Below are positions 7,263 through 14,175 of a stretch of 64,000 nucleotides of DNA, piece by piece; the stretch's first letter is position 1, and every line of letters starts with the position of its first letter. The notes below the pieces were generated by a model. It had not been told where the DNA came from and searched no databases. It saw nothing but the letters and a program-made list of their open reading frames with translations. This DNA is from Streptomyces sp. BK340 (GTDB lineage Bacteria > Actinomycetota > Actinomycetes > Streptomycetales > Streptomycetaceae). The stretch lies in the NCBI RefSeq assembly GCF_007827595.1, contig NZ_VISR01000015.1, positions 124,001-188,000 on the forward strand, written 5' to 3'. A program made the translations under genes and the position numbers.

Positions 7263-9386
7263 TTACGCGTCGATCCGCGACCGGTCCAGGGTCGCCGCCG
7301 AGCTGGAGATGAACTCCTTGCGCGGCGCGACGTCGTTGCCCATGAGCAGGTCGAAGACCTGTTCGGCGGCCTCCAGGTCGGAGAGGTTGATCCGGCGCAG
7401 GGTGCGGTGACGCGGGTCCATGGTGGTCTCGGCCAGCTGGTCGGCGTCCATCTCGCCCAGACCCTTGTAGCGCTGGATGGAGTCCTTGTACCGGATGCCC
7501 TTGCTCTGGAACTCCATGAGCTTGTCGCGCAGCTCACGGTCCGAGTACGTGTAGACGTACTTGTCCTGGCCCTTCTTCGGCTGGATCAGCTCGACGCGGT
7601 GCAGCGGCGGCACCGCGGCGAAGACCCGGCCCGCCTCGACCATGGGCCGCATGTAGCGCTGGAACAGCGTCAGCAGCAGGCACCGGATGTGGGAGCCGTC
7701 CACATCGGCGTCGGTCATCATGATGATCTTGCCGTAGCGGGCCGCGTCGATGTCGAACGTACGGCCCGACCCGGCTCCTATGACCTGGATGATGGCGCCG
7801 CACTCGGCGTTCTTGAGCATGTCGGTCACCGAGGACCGCTGCACGTTGAGGATCTTGCCCCGGATCGGCAGCAGCGCCTGGAACTCGGAGTTCCGGGCGA
7901 GCTTCGCCGTGCCGAGCGCGGAGTCGCCCTCGACGATGAACAGCTCGCTGCGGTCGACGTCGTCGCTGCGGCAGTCGGCGAGCTTGGCCGGCAGGGACGA
8001 GGACTCCAGAGCGGTCTTCCGCCGCTGGGCGTCCTTGTGCTGGCGGGCCGCGACGCGCGTACGGGCGGCGGCGACCGCCTTCTCCAGGACGACCCGGGCC
8101 TGGGCGGCCGCGTCACGCTTGGTGGCGGTCAGGAACGCCTTCAGCTCCTTGGAGACCACGTTGCCCACGATGCGGCGGGCCGCCGAGGTACCGAGGACCT
8201 CCTTGGTCTGTCCCTCGAACTGCGGCTCCGCCAGCCGCACGGTGACGACGGCGGTGAGGCCTTCGAGGGCATCGTCCTTGACGATGTTGTCCTCGGCCAC
8301 ACGCAGCATCTTCTTGGCGCGCAGCACGTCGTTCAGCGTCTGGGTGATGGCCTGCTCGAAGCCGCTCACGTGGGTGCCGCCCTTGGGGGTGGCGATGATG
8401 TTGACGAAGGACCTCAGGGTGGTGTCGTAGCCCGTGCCCCAGCGCAACGCGACATCCACGCCCAGCTCACGCGTGACCTCGGTGGGGGTCATCTGGCCGT
8501 GTTCGTCCAGGACCGGGACGGTCTCCTTGAACGTGCCCTGCCCCGAGAAGCGGAGGACGTCGCACACCGGCTTGTCGCTGGCCAGGTACTCACAGAACTC
8601 GCTGATGCCGCCGTCGAAGCGGAAGGACTCCTCGCCCTTGCTGCCGCCCTCGCCGAGGCCGAACTCGTCGCGGACGACGATCGTGAGGCCGGGTACCAGG
8701 AAGGCGGTCTGCCGGGCGCGCTGGTGCAGCGTCTCCAGGGAGAGCTTGGCGTCCTTCAGGAAGATCTGCCGGTCGGCCCAGTACCGCACACGCGTACCGG
8801 TACGGGTCCTGGGGATCTTCTTGCCCTTGGCCAGACCGCTCCTGGCCTCGAACTTCGCGTCCGGGCCCTCTCCCCGGAAGGCCCCCGGCACACCGCGCCG
8901 GAAGCTGACTGCGTGGGTGTGGCCACTGCGGTCCACCTCGACGTCGAGACGGGCGGAGAGCGCGTTGACCACGGAGGCGCCGACACCGTGCAGGCCGCCG
9001 GAGGCGGCGTAGGAGCCGCCGCCGAACTTGCCGCCGGCGTGGAGCTTGGTCATGACGACCTCGACGCCGGACAGGCCGGTCTTGGGCTCCACGTCCACGG
9101 GGATGCCGCGGCCGTTGTCCCGCACCTCCACGGAGCCGTCGTCGTGGAGGATCACCTCGATGTGGTCGCAGTAGCCACCGAGGGCCTCGTCCACGGAGTT
9201 GTCGATGATCTCCCACAGGCAGTGCATCAGACCGCGGCTGTCGGTCGAGCCGATGTACATACCCGGGCGCTTGCGCACGGCCTCGAGGCCCTCGAGGACG
9301 AGCAGGTGCCGCGCGGTGTAGTTGGAACCGTCCCGGTCTGCTCCTGCCAGCAGCGCTGTGGACGGCACGGACGTATCGGCGGTCAC
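7263..9386 (-). CDS. parE: DNA topoisomerase IV subunit B (second GyrB-type subunit)
   Basis: 707-residue type II topoisomerase ATPase subunit; with ParC (not in this window) it decatenates sister chromosomes. The N-terminal GHKL ATPase has LEAVRKRPGMYIGST, the Mg/ATP-binding Asn in EIIDNSVDEA, DNGRGIPVD and GLHGVGASVVNALS. The transducer domain is in the middle. The C-terminal TOPRIM domain has LFIVEGDSALG and the metal triad in MMTDADVDGSH. The length fits ParE/GyrB2 rather than enterobacterial GyrB, which carries an insert. GTG 9386 has GAGGAG eight bases upstream. It is divergent from a DUF7455 gene across 441 bp. Confidence 0.95.
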   Translation of the reverse strand: MTADTSVPSTALLAGADRDGSNYTARHLLVLEGLEAVRKRPGMYIGSTDSRGLMHCLWEIIDNSVDEALGGYCDHIEVILHDDGSVEVRDNGRGIPVDVEPKTGLSGVEVVMTKLHAGGKFGGGSYAASGGLHGVGASVVNALSARLDVEVDRSGHTHAVSFRRGVPGAFRGEGPDAKFEARSGLAKGKKIPRTRTGTRVRYWADRQIFLKDAKLSLETLHQRARQTAFLVPGLTIVVRDEFGLGEGGSKGEESFRFDGGISEFCEYLASDKPVCDVLRFSGQGTFKETVPVLDEHGQMTPTEVTRELGVDVALRWGTGYDTTLRSFVNIIATPKGGTHVSGFEQAITQTLNDVLRAKKMLRVAEDNIVKDDALEGLTAVVTVRLAEPQFEGQTKEVLGTSAARRIVGNVVSKELKAFLTATKRDAAAQARVVLEKAVAAARTRVAARQHKDAQRRKTALESSSLPAKLADCRSDDVDRSELFIVEGDSALGTAKLARNSEFQALLPIRGKILNVQRSSVTDMLKNAECGAIIQVIGAGSGRTFDIDAARYGKIIMMTDADVDGSHIRCLLLTLFQRYMRPMVEAGRVFAAVPPLHRVELIQPKKGQDKYVYTYSDRELRDKLMEFQSKGIRYKDSIQRYKGLGEMDADQLAETTMDPRHRTLRRINLSDLEAAEQVFDLLMGNDVAPRKEFISSSAATLDRSRIDA

Positions 9387-9416
9387 GCGGTTCGCTCCTC
9401 GCTGAATTTCAGGTGA

Positions 9417-9436
9417 CCCCCTTTTGGGTAAGGGGG
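9417..9436. promoter_or_regulatory. Hairpin in parE leader
   Basis: CCCCCTT (9417-9423) pairs with AAGGGGG (9430-9436) around a six-base loop, 31 bp upstream of the parE start codon. If transcribed, it would sit in the 5' leader of parE. Confidence 0.45.
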
Positions 9437-9601
9437 CGGCTTCGGTCGCCGCTCAGAGGGTACCGAGGCCTGGTAGAGCCGTTGTAACGCCACCCTCGTC
9501 GGGAAGTCAGCCTAGTCCAGGCTCGCATGCATGTTCGATCCCTCGATGGAGTGAAGTACATATCACGTTCCATTGGAGGCATGAACCATTTAGGCTCCGG
9601 G

Positions 9602-9643
9602 CACGTCCTCATGAACAACCGGCAACCCGGCCGGGAGGACGTG
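9602..9643. repeat. Inverted repeat CACGTCCTC / GAGGACGTG
   Basis: Perfect 9-bp arms 24 bp apart. The interior can form a further CCGG/CCGG stem, giving a long interrupted hairpin in the middle of the parE-DUF7455 intergenic region. Function unknown; it may be part of a small RNA or a terminator for one. Confidence 0.45.
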
Positions 9644-9827
9644 AACCCAAGACATGCGCGAAACCGTAAGCACATAAGACACGCACTACGGCACATTCGC
9701 CGCCAACCGGCAGCAGACAGCAGCCCCGGAAAGATTTTTTCGAGGAAAAGCCACGAGCGGGAACGTTTTCGGGCTGGTTGGATGTTGACCCTGGTACGAC
9801 AGCTCGTCGAGCTAGAGAAGAGGCGAC

Positions 9828-10058
9828 GTGACTACTGTTCTGACCCCCGCGAGCCCGCTGACGGCCGCCGATCGCTGCGACCGCTGCGGCGCCCAGGCAT
9901 ACCTGCGCGTGGTCCTGCTCAGCGGCGGAGAACTGCTCTTCTGCGCCCACCACGGTCGCAAGTTCGAGCCGGAACTCAAGAAGATCGCCGCTGAGATACA
10001 GGACGAGACGGAGCGGCTGACGACCGTTCCTGGCTCTGCTTCCGAGGACGAGCGCTGA
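9828..10058 (+). CDS. DUF7455 small Cys-pair protein
   Basis: 76-residue protein. GTG 9828 follows AGAGGCGAC. Two close Cys/His clusters, CDRCGAQAYLRV near residues 14-25 and LLFCAHHGRKFEP near 34-46, look like a zinc knuckle. As I recall, this small protein sits beside hrdB and parE in many Streptomyces. Function unknown; zinc binding is inferred from spacing only. It ends in an acidic tail and is followed by a strong terminator. Confidence 0.85.
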   Translation: MTTVLTPASPLTAADRCDRCGAQAYLRVVLLSGGELLFCAHHGRKFEPELKKIAAEIQDETERLTTVPGSASEDER

Positions 10059-10100
10059 CGTCTCGCACGACGACGAGCCAGCCCTGGCACAGGCCAGCAG

Positions 10101-10139
10101 ACGGGCGGCCGCTCCTCACCATCAGGAGCAGCCGCCCGT
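10101..10139. terminator. Bidirectional terminator between DUF7455 gene and trypsin gene
   Basis: ACGGGCGGC and GCTCCT (10101-10116, one bulged C) pair with AGGAGC and GCCGCCCGT (10124-10139, one bulged A), leaving a seven-base loop. It lies between two converging genes. Confidence 0.8.
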
Positions 10140-10161
10140 GCTCATGCCCGCACGCAGTCCC

Positions 10162-11022
10162 TCAGGTGCCCTTGTAGGGCCTCTGCGGACCAGCGAGGGC
10201 CGGTTTCAGCGTGCGCAGGACGTCGGACACTCGGGTGTAGACCCCGGGACTGCCGGGGCGCCCACAGCCGCTCCCCCAGGACACGAGGCCGATCAGCCTT
10301 CCTGAGGCCACCAGAGGGCCGCCGCTGTCGCCCTGACAGGCGTCCGGACCGCCCCCGACCTCTCCGGCACAGAGCATGGAGTCGGCCCGGTAGGTGCCGT
10401 CCAGACCGCCCGGGTAGGCACGAGCGCACAGGTCGTCGGCCAGCACGCGCACGCGTGCGGCGTGGAGCCGATGCGCATAGGCGCCGCCGCCGGTCGTGTC
10501 ACCCCATCCGGAGACCAGAGCCTGCGTCTGCGCCTTGTACGCCGGATCTCCCGCCTGCGCCATGGCCACGACCGCGCTCTGCGGCAGTGGCGCGGCAAGC
10601 GTGAGCACGGCGAAGTCGCCGGAGTTGGTGACCGGGTCGTATCGCGGATTCACCCGGATGCCCTGTACGGCGATCTCCGCGCCCTCACCGGACAGCAGGT
10701 CCGTACGGCCCGCGATGACCTTCAGGTCGTGCGTCTCGTTCGGAGGCGTCCCCAGGACCTCGTCGTCCACGCAGTGGGCCGCGGTGAGCACGGTGGTCCG
10801 GGAGACCGCCACTCCGCCGCAGAACTGCCCCGCGCGCGTACCCCCGAACCGGTCACGGCTGGAGAGCGCCACGGTCCACGGGGCCTGCGAAATCTCTATC
10901 GGGAAACCCCCTACGACGACGCTGTCGGCGGCCGCCGGGGCAGCGCCCATCAGGGGTATGGCGGTCATCGTGGCCGCCAGGACCAGGGGCCGGATCAGGG
11001 CCCGGGCAATGGAACGGCGCAT
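10162..11022 (-). CDS. Secreted trypsin-like serine protease (S1 family)
   Basis: 286 residues. A Sec signal peptide with an Arg-rich start and hydrophobic core ends near AAPAAADS (about 33); the mature chain opens with VVGGFPIE, typical of an S1 protease after propeptide removal. Catalytic triad: His83 (TAAHC), Asp136 (DFAVL) and Ser233 (GDSGGP). Asp227, six residues before the Ser, corresponds to trypsin Asp189, so cleavage after Arg/Lys is expected. Cys pairs sit at the usual positions. Most likely extracellular protein degradation, possibly developmental. It stands alone and is convergent with the DUF7455 gene. Confidence 0.93.
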   Translation of the reverse strand: MRRSIARALIRPLVLAATMTAIPLMGAAPAAADSVVVGGFPIEISQAPWTVALSSRDRFGGTRAGQFCGGVAVSRTTVLTAAHCVDDEVLGTPPNETHDLKVIAGRTDLLSGEGAEIAVQGIRVNPRYDPVTNSGDFAVLTLAAPLPQSAVVAMAQAGDPAYKAQTQALVSGWGDTTGGGAYAHRLHAARVRVLADDLCARAYPGGLDGTYRADSMLCAGEVGGGPDACQGDSGGPLVASGRLIGLVSWGSGCGRPGSPGVYTRVSDVLRTLKPALAGPQRPYKGT

Positions 11023-11088
11023 GCATGCTCCTCACTCTGCGGTGGTGCTGGGACACCCAGAGTCAGTCACCGCACGACTGCGCGCAGC

Positions 11089-11128
11089 ACGAAGGCCCGG
11101 CTCCCCTCGTGGGGAGCCGGGCCTTCGT
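11089..11128. terminator. hrdB terminator, perfect 18-bp hairpin
   Basis: ACGAAGGCCCGGCTCCCC (11089-11106), loop TCGT, then the exact reverse complement (11111-11128). It starts 18 bp past the hrdB stop codon and protects the trypsin gene promoter from readthrough. Confidence 0.9.
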
Positions 11129-11145
11129 CGTCGTACGACCGGGAC

Positions 11146-12690
11146 CTAGTCGAGGTAGTCGCGCAGCACCTGCGAACGCGACGGGTGGCGCAGCTTCGAC
11201 ATGGTCTTGGACTCGATCTGACGGATGCGCTCACGCGTCACGCCGTAGACCTTGCCGATCTCGTCGAGGGTCTTCGGCTGACCGTCGGTGAGACCGAACC
11301 GCATGGACACGACGCCGGCCTCGCGCTCGGACAGGGTGTCCAGAACGGAGTGCAGCTGCTCCTGCAGAAGCGTGAAGCTGACGGCGTCGGCGGGGACGAC
11401 GGCCTCGGAGTCCTCGATGAGGTCACCGAACTCGCTGTCGCCGTCCTCACCCAGCGGGGTGTGGAGCGAGATGGGCTCGCGGCCGTACTTCTGGACCTCG
11501 ATGACCTTCTCCGGGGTCATGTCGAGTTCCTTGGCCAGCTCCTCCGGGGTGGGCTCGCGGCCCAGGTCCTGGAGCATCTGGCGCTGCACGCGCGCGAGCT
11601 TGTTGATGACCTCGACCATGTGCACCGGGATACGGATGGTGCGGGCCTGGTCGGCCATGGCCCGGGTGATCGCCTGACGGATCCACCAGGTGGCGTACGT
11701 CGAGAACTTGTAACCCTTGGTGTAGTCGAACTTCTCCACCGCGCGGATCAGACCGAGGTTGCCCTCCTGGATGAGGTCCAGGAAGAGCATGCCGCGGCCG
11801 GTGTACCGCTTGGCCAGGGAGACCACCAGACGGAGGTTGGCCTCCAGGAGGTGGTTCTTGGCGCGGCGGCCGTCCTCGGCGATGATCTCCAGCTCGCGCT
11901 TCAGCTTCGGGGCGAGCTTGTCGGAGTTCGCCAGCTTGTCCTCGGCGAACAGACCCGCCTCGATGCGCTTGGCCAGCTCGACCTCCTGCTCGGCGTTGAG
12001 CAGGGGGACCTTGCCGATCTGCTTGAGGTAGTCCTTGACCGGGTCGGCGGTGGCACCGGCTGCGGCGACCTGCTGGGCGGGAGCGTCGTCCTCGTCCTCG
12101 TCGGAGAGCACGAAGCCGGCGCTCTCGGTGCCCTCGGGCTCGTCGGCGACCTTGGTTTCCTCGAGGACCTCGTCCTCGGTCAGCTCGACGTCGTCCGACT
12201 TGCCAGTGGTCTTCTTGGCGGCCGTCTTCTTGGCGACGGTCTTCTTCGCGGCCGCCTTCTTGGCGGTCGCCTTCTTGGCTGCTGCTGCCTTCTTGGCGGG
12301 TGCGACTTCCCCGGCGGGGTCGTCGGCTGCCGGGGCGGCGGGCGCGGCCGGGGCGGCCGTGGTGGCGGTGGCCTTCCTGGTGGTCACCGTCTTCGCCGCG
12401 ACCGTCTTGGTGGCGGTGCGCTTCGCCGGGCTCTTCGCTGCGACGCTCTTTCGGGTGCGCTTGGGCTCTGCGGCACTGACCATCAGCGTCACACCCTCTT
12501 CCTCAAGGATCTGGTTGAGGCTGCGCAGTACGTTCTTCCACTGAGTGGCCGGAATCTGGTCAGCTTCGAAGGCCCGACGCACATCGTCGCCGGCGATCTG
12601 CCCCTCAGCCTTTCCCCGCTCAATGAGCGCCATGACAGAGACGGACTCGGCGATCTCCGGCGGGAGCGTACGGGATGTGCTGGCCGACAC
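11146..12690 (-). CDS. hrdB: Principal RNA polymerase sigma factor HrdB
   Basis: 514-residue primary sigma-70 factor. The start is GTG 12690 (MSASTSRTLPPEIAESV), with GAGAGG seven bases upstream; an open extension to 12816 carries no similarity. Region 1.1-like N-terminus is followed by a long Ala/Lys/Thr-rich linker (about residues 80-165, with repeated AAKK units). Regions 1.2-2.4 follow (LDLIQEGNLGLIRAVEKF, then FSTYATWWIRQAITRAMADQ), then region 3 and region 4.2 with LDEIGKVYGVTRERIRQIE. It directs transcription of housekeeping genes and is essential. Control probably comes from the 435-bp upstream region, where ECF-like promoters are seen. Confidence 0.97.
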   Translation of the reverse strand: MSASTSRTLPPEIAESVSVMALIERGKAEGQIAGDDVRRAFEADQIPATQWKNVLRSLNQILEEEGVTLMVSAAEPKRTRKSVAAKSPAKRTATKTVAAKTVTTRKATATTAAPAAPAAPAADDPAGEVAPAKKAAAAKKATAKKAAAKKTVAKKTAAKKTTGKSDDVELTEDEVLEETKVADEPEGTESAGFVLSDEDEDDAPAQQVAAAGATADPVKDYLKQIGKVPLLNAEQEVELAKRIEAGLFAEDKLANSDKLAPKLKRELEIIAEDGRRAKNHLLEANLRLVVSLAKRYTGRGMLFLDLIQEGNLGLIRAVEKFDYTKGYKFSTYATWWIRQAITRAMADQARTIRIPVHMVEVINKLARVQRQMLQDLGREPTPEELAKELDMTPEKVIEVQKYGREPISLHTPLGEDGDSEFGDLIEDSEAVVPADAVSFTLLQEQLHSVLDTLSEREAGVVSMRFGLTDGQPKTLDEIGKVYGVTRERIRQIESKTMSKLRHPSRSQVLRDYLD

Positions 12691-12804
12691 GAACAACCTC
12701 TCGGAACGTTGGAAAACGGCTTCCGGCCCCGTCCACAGCGGACAGGAGCCGACCACCGGCCTGGGGATGGGCCGACGGCGCGGGCGGGGGCCGGGAAGAG
12801 TCAC

Positions 12805-12831
12805 AGCGCCTGTCATGGCGTCCGTATTCCC
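12805..12831 (-). promoter_or_regulatory. Candidate SigR-type promoter of hrdB
   Basis: On the minus strand GGGAAT (12831-12826) is followed after 18 bases by GCT (12807-12805). The SigR consensus is GGAAT-N18-GTT, so one of the three -10 bases differs. hrdB of S. coelicolor is known to have a SigR-dependent second promoter. The leader would be about 110 nt. Confidence 0.5.
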
Positions 12832-12853
12832 TCCGCGGCTGTCACCTCTTAGG

Positions 12854-12880
12854 TCATCGCGCTGCTCCCGCGAGCGTTAC
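12854..12880 (-). promoter_or_regulatory. Candidate ECF-type main promoter of hrdB
   Basis: On the minus strand GTAACG (12880-12875), a 15-base spacer and CGATGA (12859-12854) resemble an ECF-sigma promoter. Streptomyces hrdB is reported to depend mainly on the ECF factor ShbA. The match here is by eye and the consensus is from memory. Confidence 0.45.
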
Positions 12881-12912
12881 GCCCAATCTGCGTGGCCCGA
12901 GTCACACCTCGT

Positions 12913-12931
12913 AAGCGGTCAAAAGCGGTCA
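12913..12931. repeat. Tandem 9-bp direct repeat AAGCGGTCA upstream of hrdB
   Basis: AAGCGGTCA at 12913-12921 and again at 12923-12931, a 10-bp period (one helical turn). It lies about 33 bp upstream of the ECF-like -35 element, a position suited to an activator. Confidence 0.55.
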
Positions 12932-13000
12932 GGCACGGACAGATGAGATTGCTGTTGCGTCGACCGGGACAGCTCTGCCGGCACGGGCGGCCCGCCGCGT

Positions 13001-13044
13001 CGCCGGGCCTCGCCGGATCCCCGAGGATCCGGCGAGGCCCGGCG
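13001..13044. terminator. whiH terminator, perfect 20-bp hairpin
   Basis: CGCCGGGCCTCGCCGGATCC (13001-13020), loop CCGA, exact reverse complement (13025-13044). It lies 81 bp past the whiH stop and insulates hrdB from sporulation-phase transcription. Confidence 0.9.
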
Positions 13045-13125
13045 ACGGCCGGTTCCCAGGCCCGGCGCCGCCACGAGAGCCACGAGGACGCGGCACACCG
13101 GCGACCGCATCGCCTTCGGTACGGG

Positions 13126-14013
13126 TCAGTGCTCGCGCGGGGCGGGGACCACGCGCTCCACCTCGGGGTGGACGGTGAGCAGCTGCCGCATGGCCGACTC
13201 CGCCGCCGTACCGTCGCCGGTGCCGAGCGCGTCGACGATCCGCGCGTGCAGGGCGAGGGAGGCCTCGTTCGGCCGGTCACAGCCCGTGACCGGCCCACCG
13301 GAGACCTGGAGGGCGGCCGTGACGATCCCGGAGAGGTGCTCCAGCATGCGGTTGCCCGCGATCTGGATGAGCAGCGCATGGAACTCCGTGTCGGCGCGCG
13401 AGAAGGTCAGCGCGTCCCCCTGGGCCATGGCGTGGCTCATGATCTCGACCATGTCGGACAGGCGCTGCTGCACCTCCTCACGTCCGTGCCCGGCGGCGAG
13501 GCGGGCGGCGAGCGGCTCGATCGTCCAGCGCAGCTCGCTCAGCTCACGGCGCTGGTCGTCGCGCTGCGGCCCGAAGGCCCGCCATTCGATGATGTCCGGG
13601 TCCAGGAGGTTCCAGTCGCTGACGGGCCGCACGCGCGTGCCGACGTTCGGACGGGCGCTGACGAGGCCCTTGGCCTCCAGGACGCGGAGGGACTCGCGGA
13701 CGACGGTGCGGGAGACCTCGAAGCGCTGGCCGATCTCCTCGGGCACCAGCGGGCGGTCCGCCCCCAGGTCGCCGGAGACGATCATCTGCCCCAGCTGCTG
13801 GACGAGTTGGCCGTGCAGACCGCGTCCGCGGCTGCCCGCGGCACGCCGGCCCACGCGGCCCAGCTCGGGTTCCGCTCCGTCCCAGACGGGTGCTCCGACG
13901 CGGTCGGGCACCGGGACCTCGGCGTAGGGGTAGCGGTCGAGATCGCCCGGGCCGGTCAGACCAGAGTCTGCGGAGCGGGCGGCGGTCATCATGGTGTGCG
14001 CAAGGGTACTCAC
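13126..14013 (-). CDS. whiH: Sporulation transcription factor WhiH (GntR/FadR family)
   Basis: 295 residues from GTG 14013 (MSTLAHTMMTAARSADSG), the length I recall for S. coelicolor WhiH; AAAGGAT lies just upstream. An N-terminal extension of about 65 residues, rich in Tyr/Pro/Asp, is followed by the GntR winged helix (about 70-135: GQLVQQLGQMIVSGDLGADR, then VSRTVVRESLRVLEAKGL, and GTRVRP) and an FCD ligand-binding domain (about 150-285) with Asp and His metal-ligand positions (RADTEFHALL ... HARIVDAL). WhiH acts in aerial hyphae during septation and is known to be transcribed by sigma-WhiG and to repress itself. Adjacency to hrdB supports the call. Confidence 0.93.
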   Translation of the reverse strand: MSTLAHTMMTAARSADSGLTGPGDLDRYPYAEVPVPDRVGAPVWDGAEPELGRVGRRAAGSRGRGLHGQLVQQLGQMIVSGDLGADRPLVPEEIGQRFEVSRTVVRESLRVLEAKGLVSARPNVGTRVRPVSDWNLLDPDIIEWRAFGPQRDDQRRELSELRWTIEPLAARLAAGHGREEVQQRLSDMVEIMSHAMAQGDALTFSRADTEFHALLIQIAGNRMLEHLSGIVTAALQVSGGPVTGCDRPNEASLALHARIVDALGTGDGTAAESAMRQLLTVHPEVERVVPAPREH

Positions 14014-14105
14014 GCATCCTTTGTCGGCGTCGCCTCCAACTCCCTTGAGGTCTTTGGTGAAAAGCACACGAAAGGGTGATCGCTCACCCCGTCGCAATTG
14101 ACGCC

Positions 14106-14113
14106 TTATCGGA
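14106..14113 (-). promoter_or_regulatory. Candidate sigma-WhiG -10 element of whiH
   Basis: TCCGATAA on the minus strand matches seven of eight bases of the FliA/WhiG -10 consensus GCCGATAA. No convincing TAAA -35 is seen at the expected distance. The start point would be about 85 nt before the GTG. WhiG control of whiH is established in S. coelicolor. Confidence 0.55.
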
Positions 14114-14175
14114 AAGAAACGGGCTTTCTCCGGGGAGTTGTGCGCACAGCAGGGCCACAAGCGTACGGACGGTCG

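Larger units (their letters stand above)
9387..9827. other. 441-bp gene-free region between divergent parE and DUF7455 gene
   Basis: No convincing open frame. It holds two hairpins (9417-9436 and 9602-9643), a T-run at 9735-9740, and AT-richer stretches (around 9540-9600 and 9660-9700) that probably hold promoters for both genes. No clear -35/-10 pair could be fixed. A small RNA is possible. Confidence 0.6.
12691..13125. other. 435-bp control region of hrdB
   Basis: No gene. From right to left it holds the perfect whiH terminator (13001-13044), a tandem 9-bp direct repeat (12913-12931), an ECF-like promoter candidate (12854-12880), a SigR-like promoter candidate (12805-12831), and the hrdB leader. 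Confidence 0.7.

Noticed and set aside
6225..9416. Very long open frame (over 1,000 codons) on the plus strand opposite parE
   Set aside because: It lies antisense to a clearly conserved gene and is open only because of GC-rich codon bias; its composition is Gly/Arg/His-rich with no family motif.
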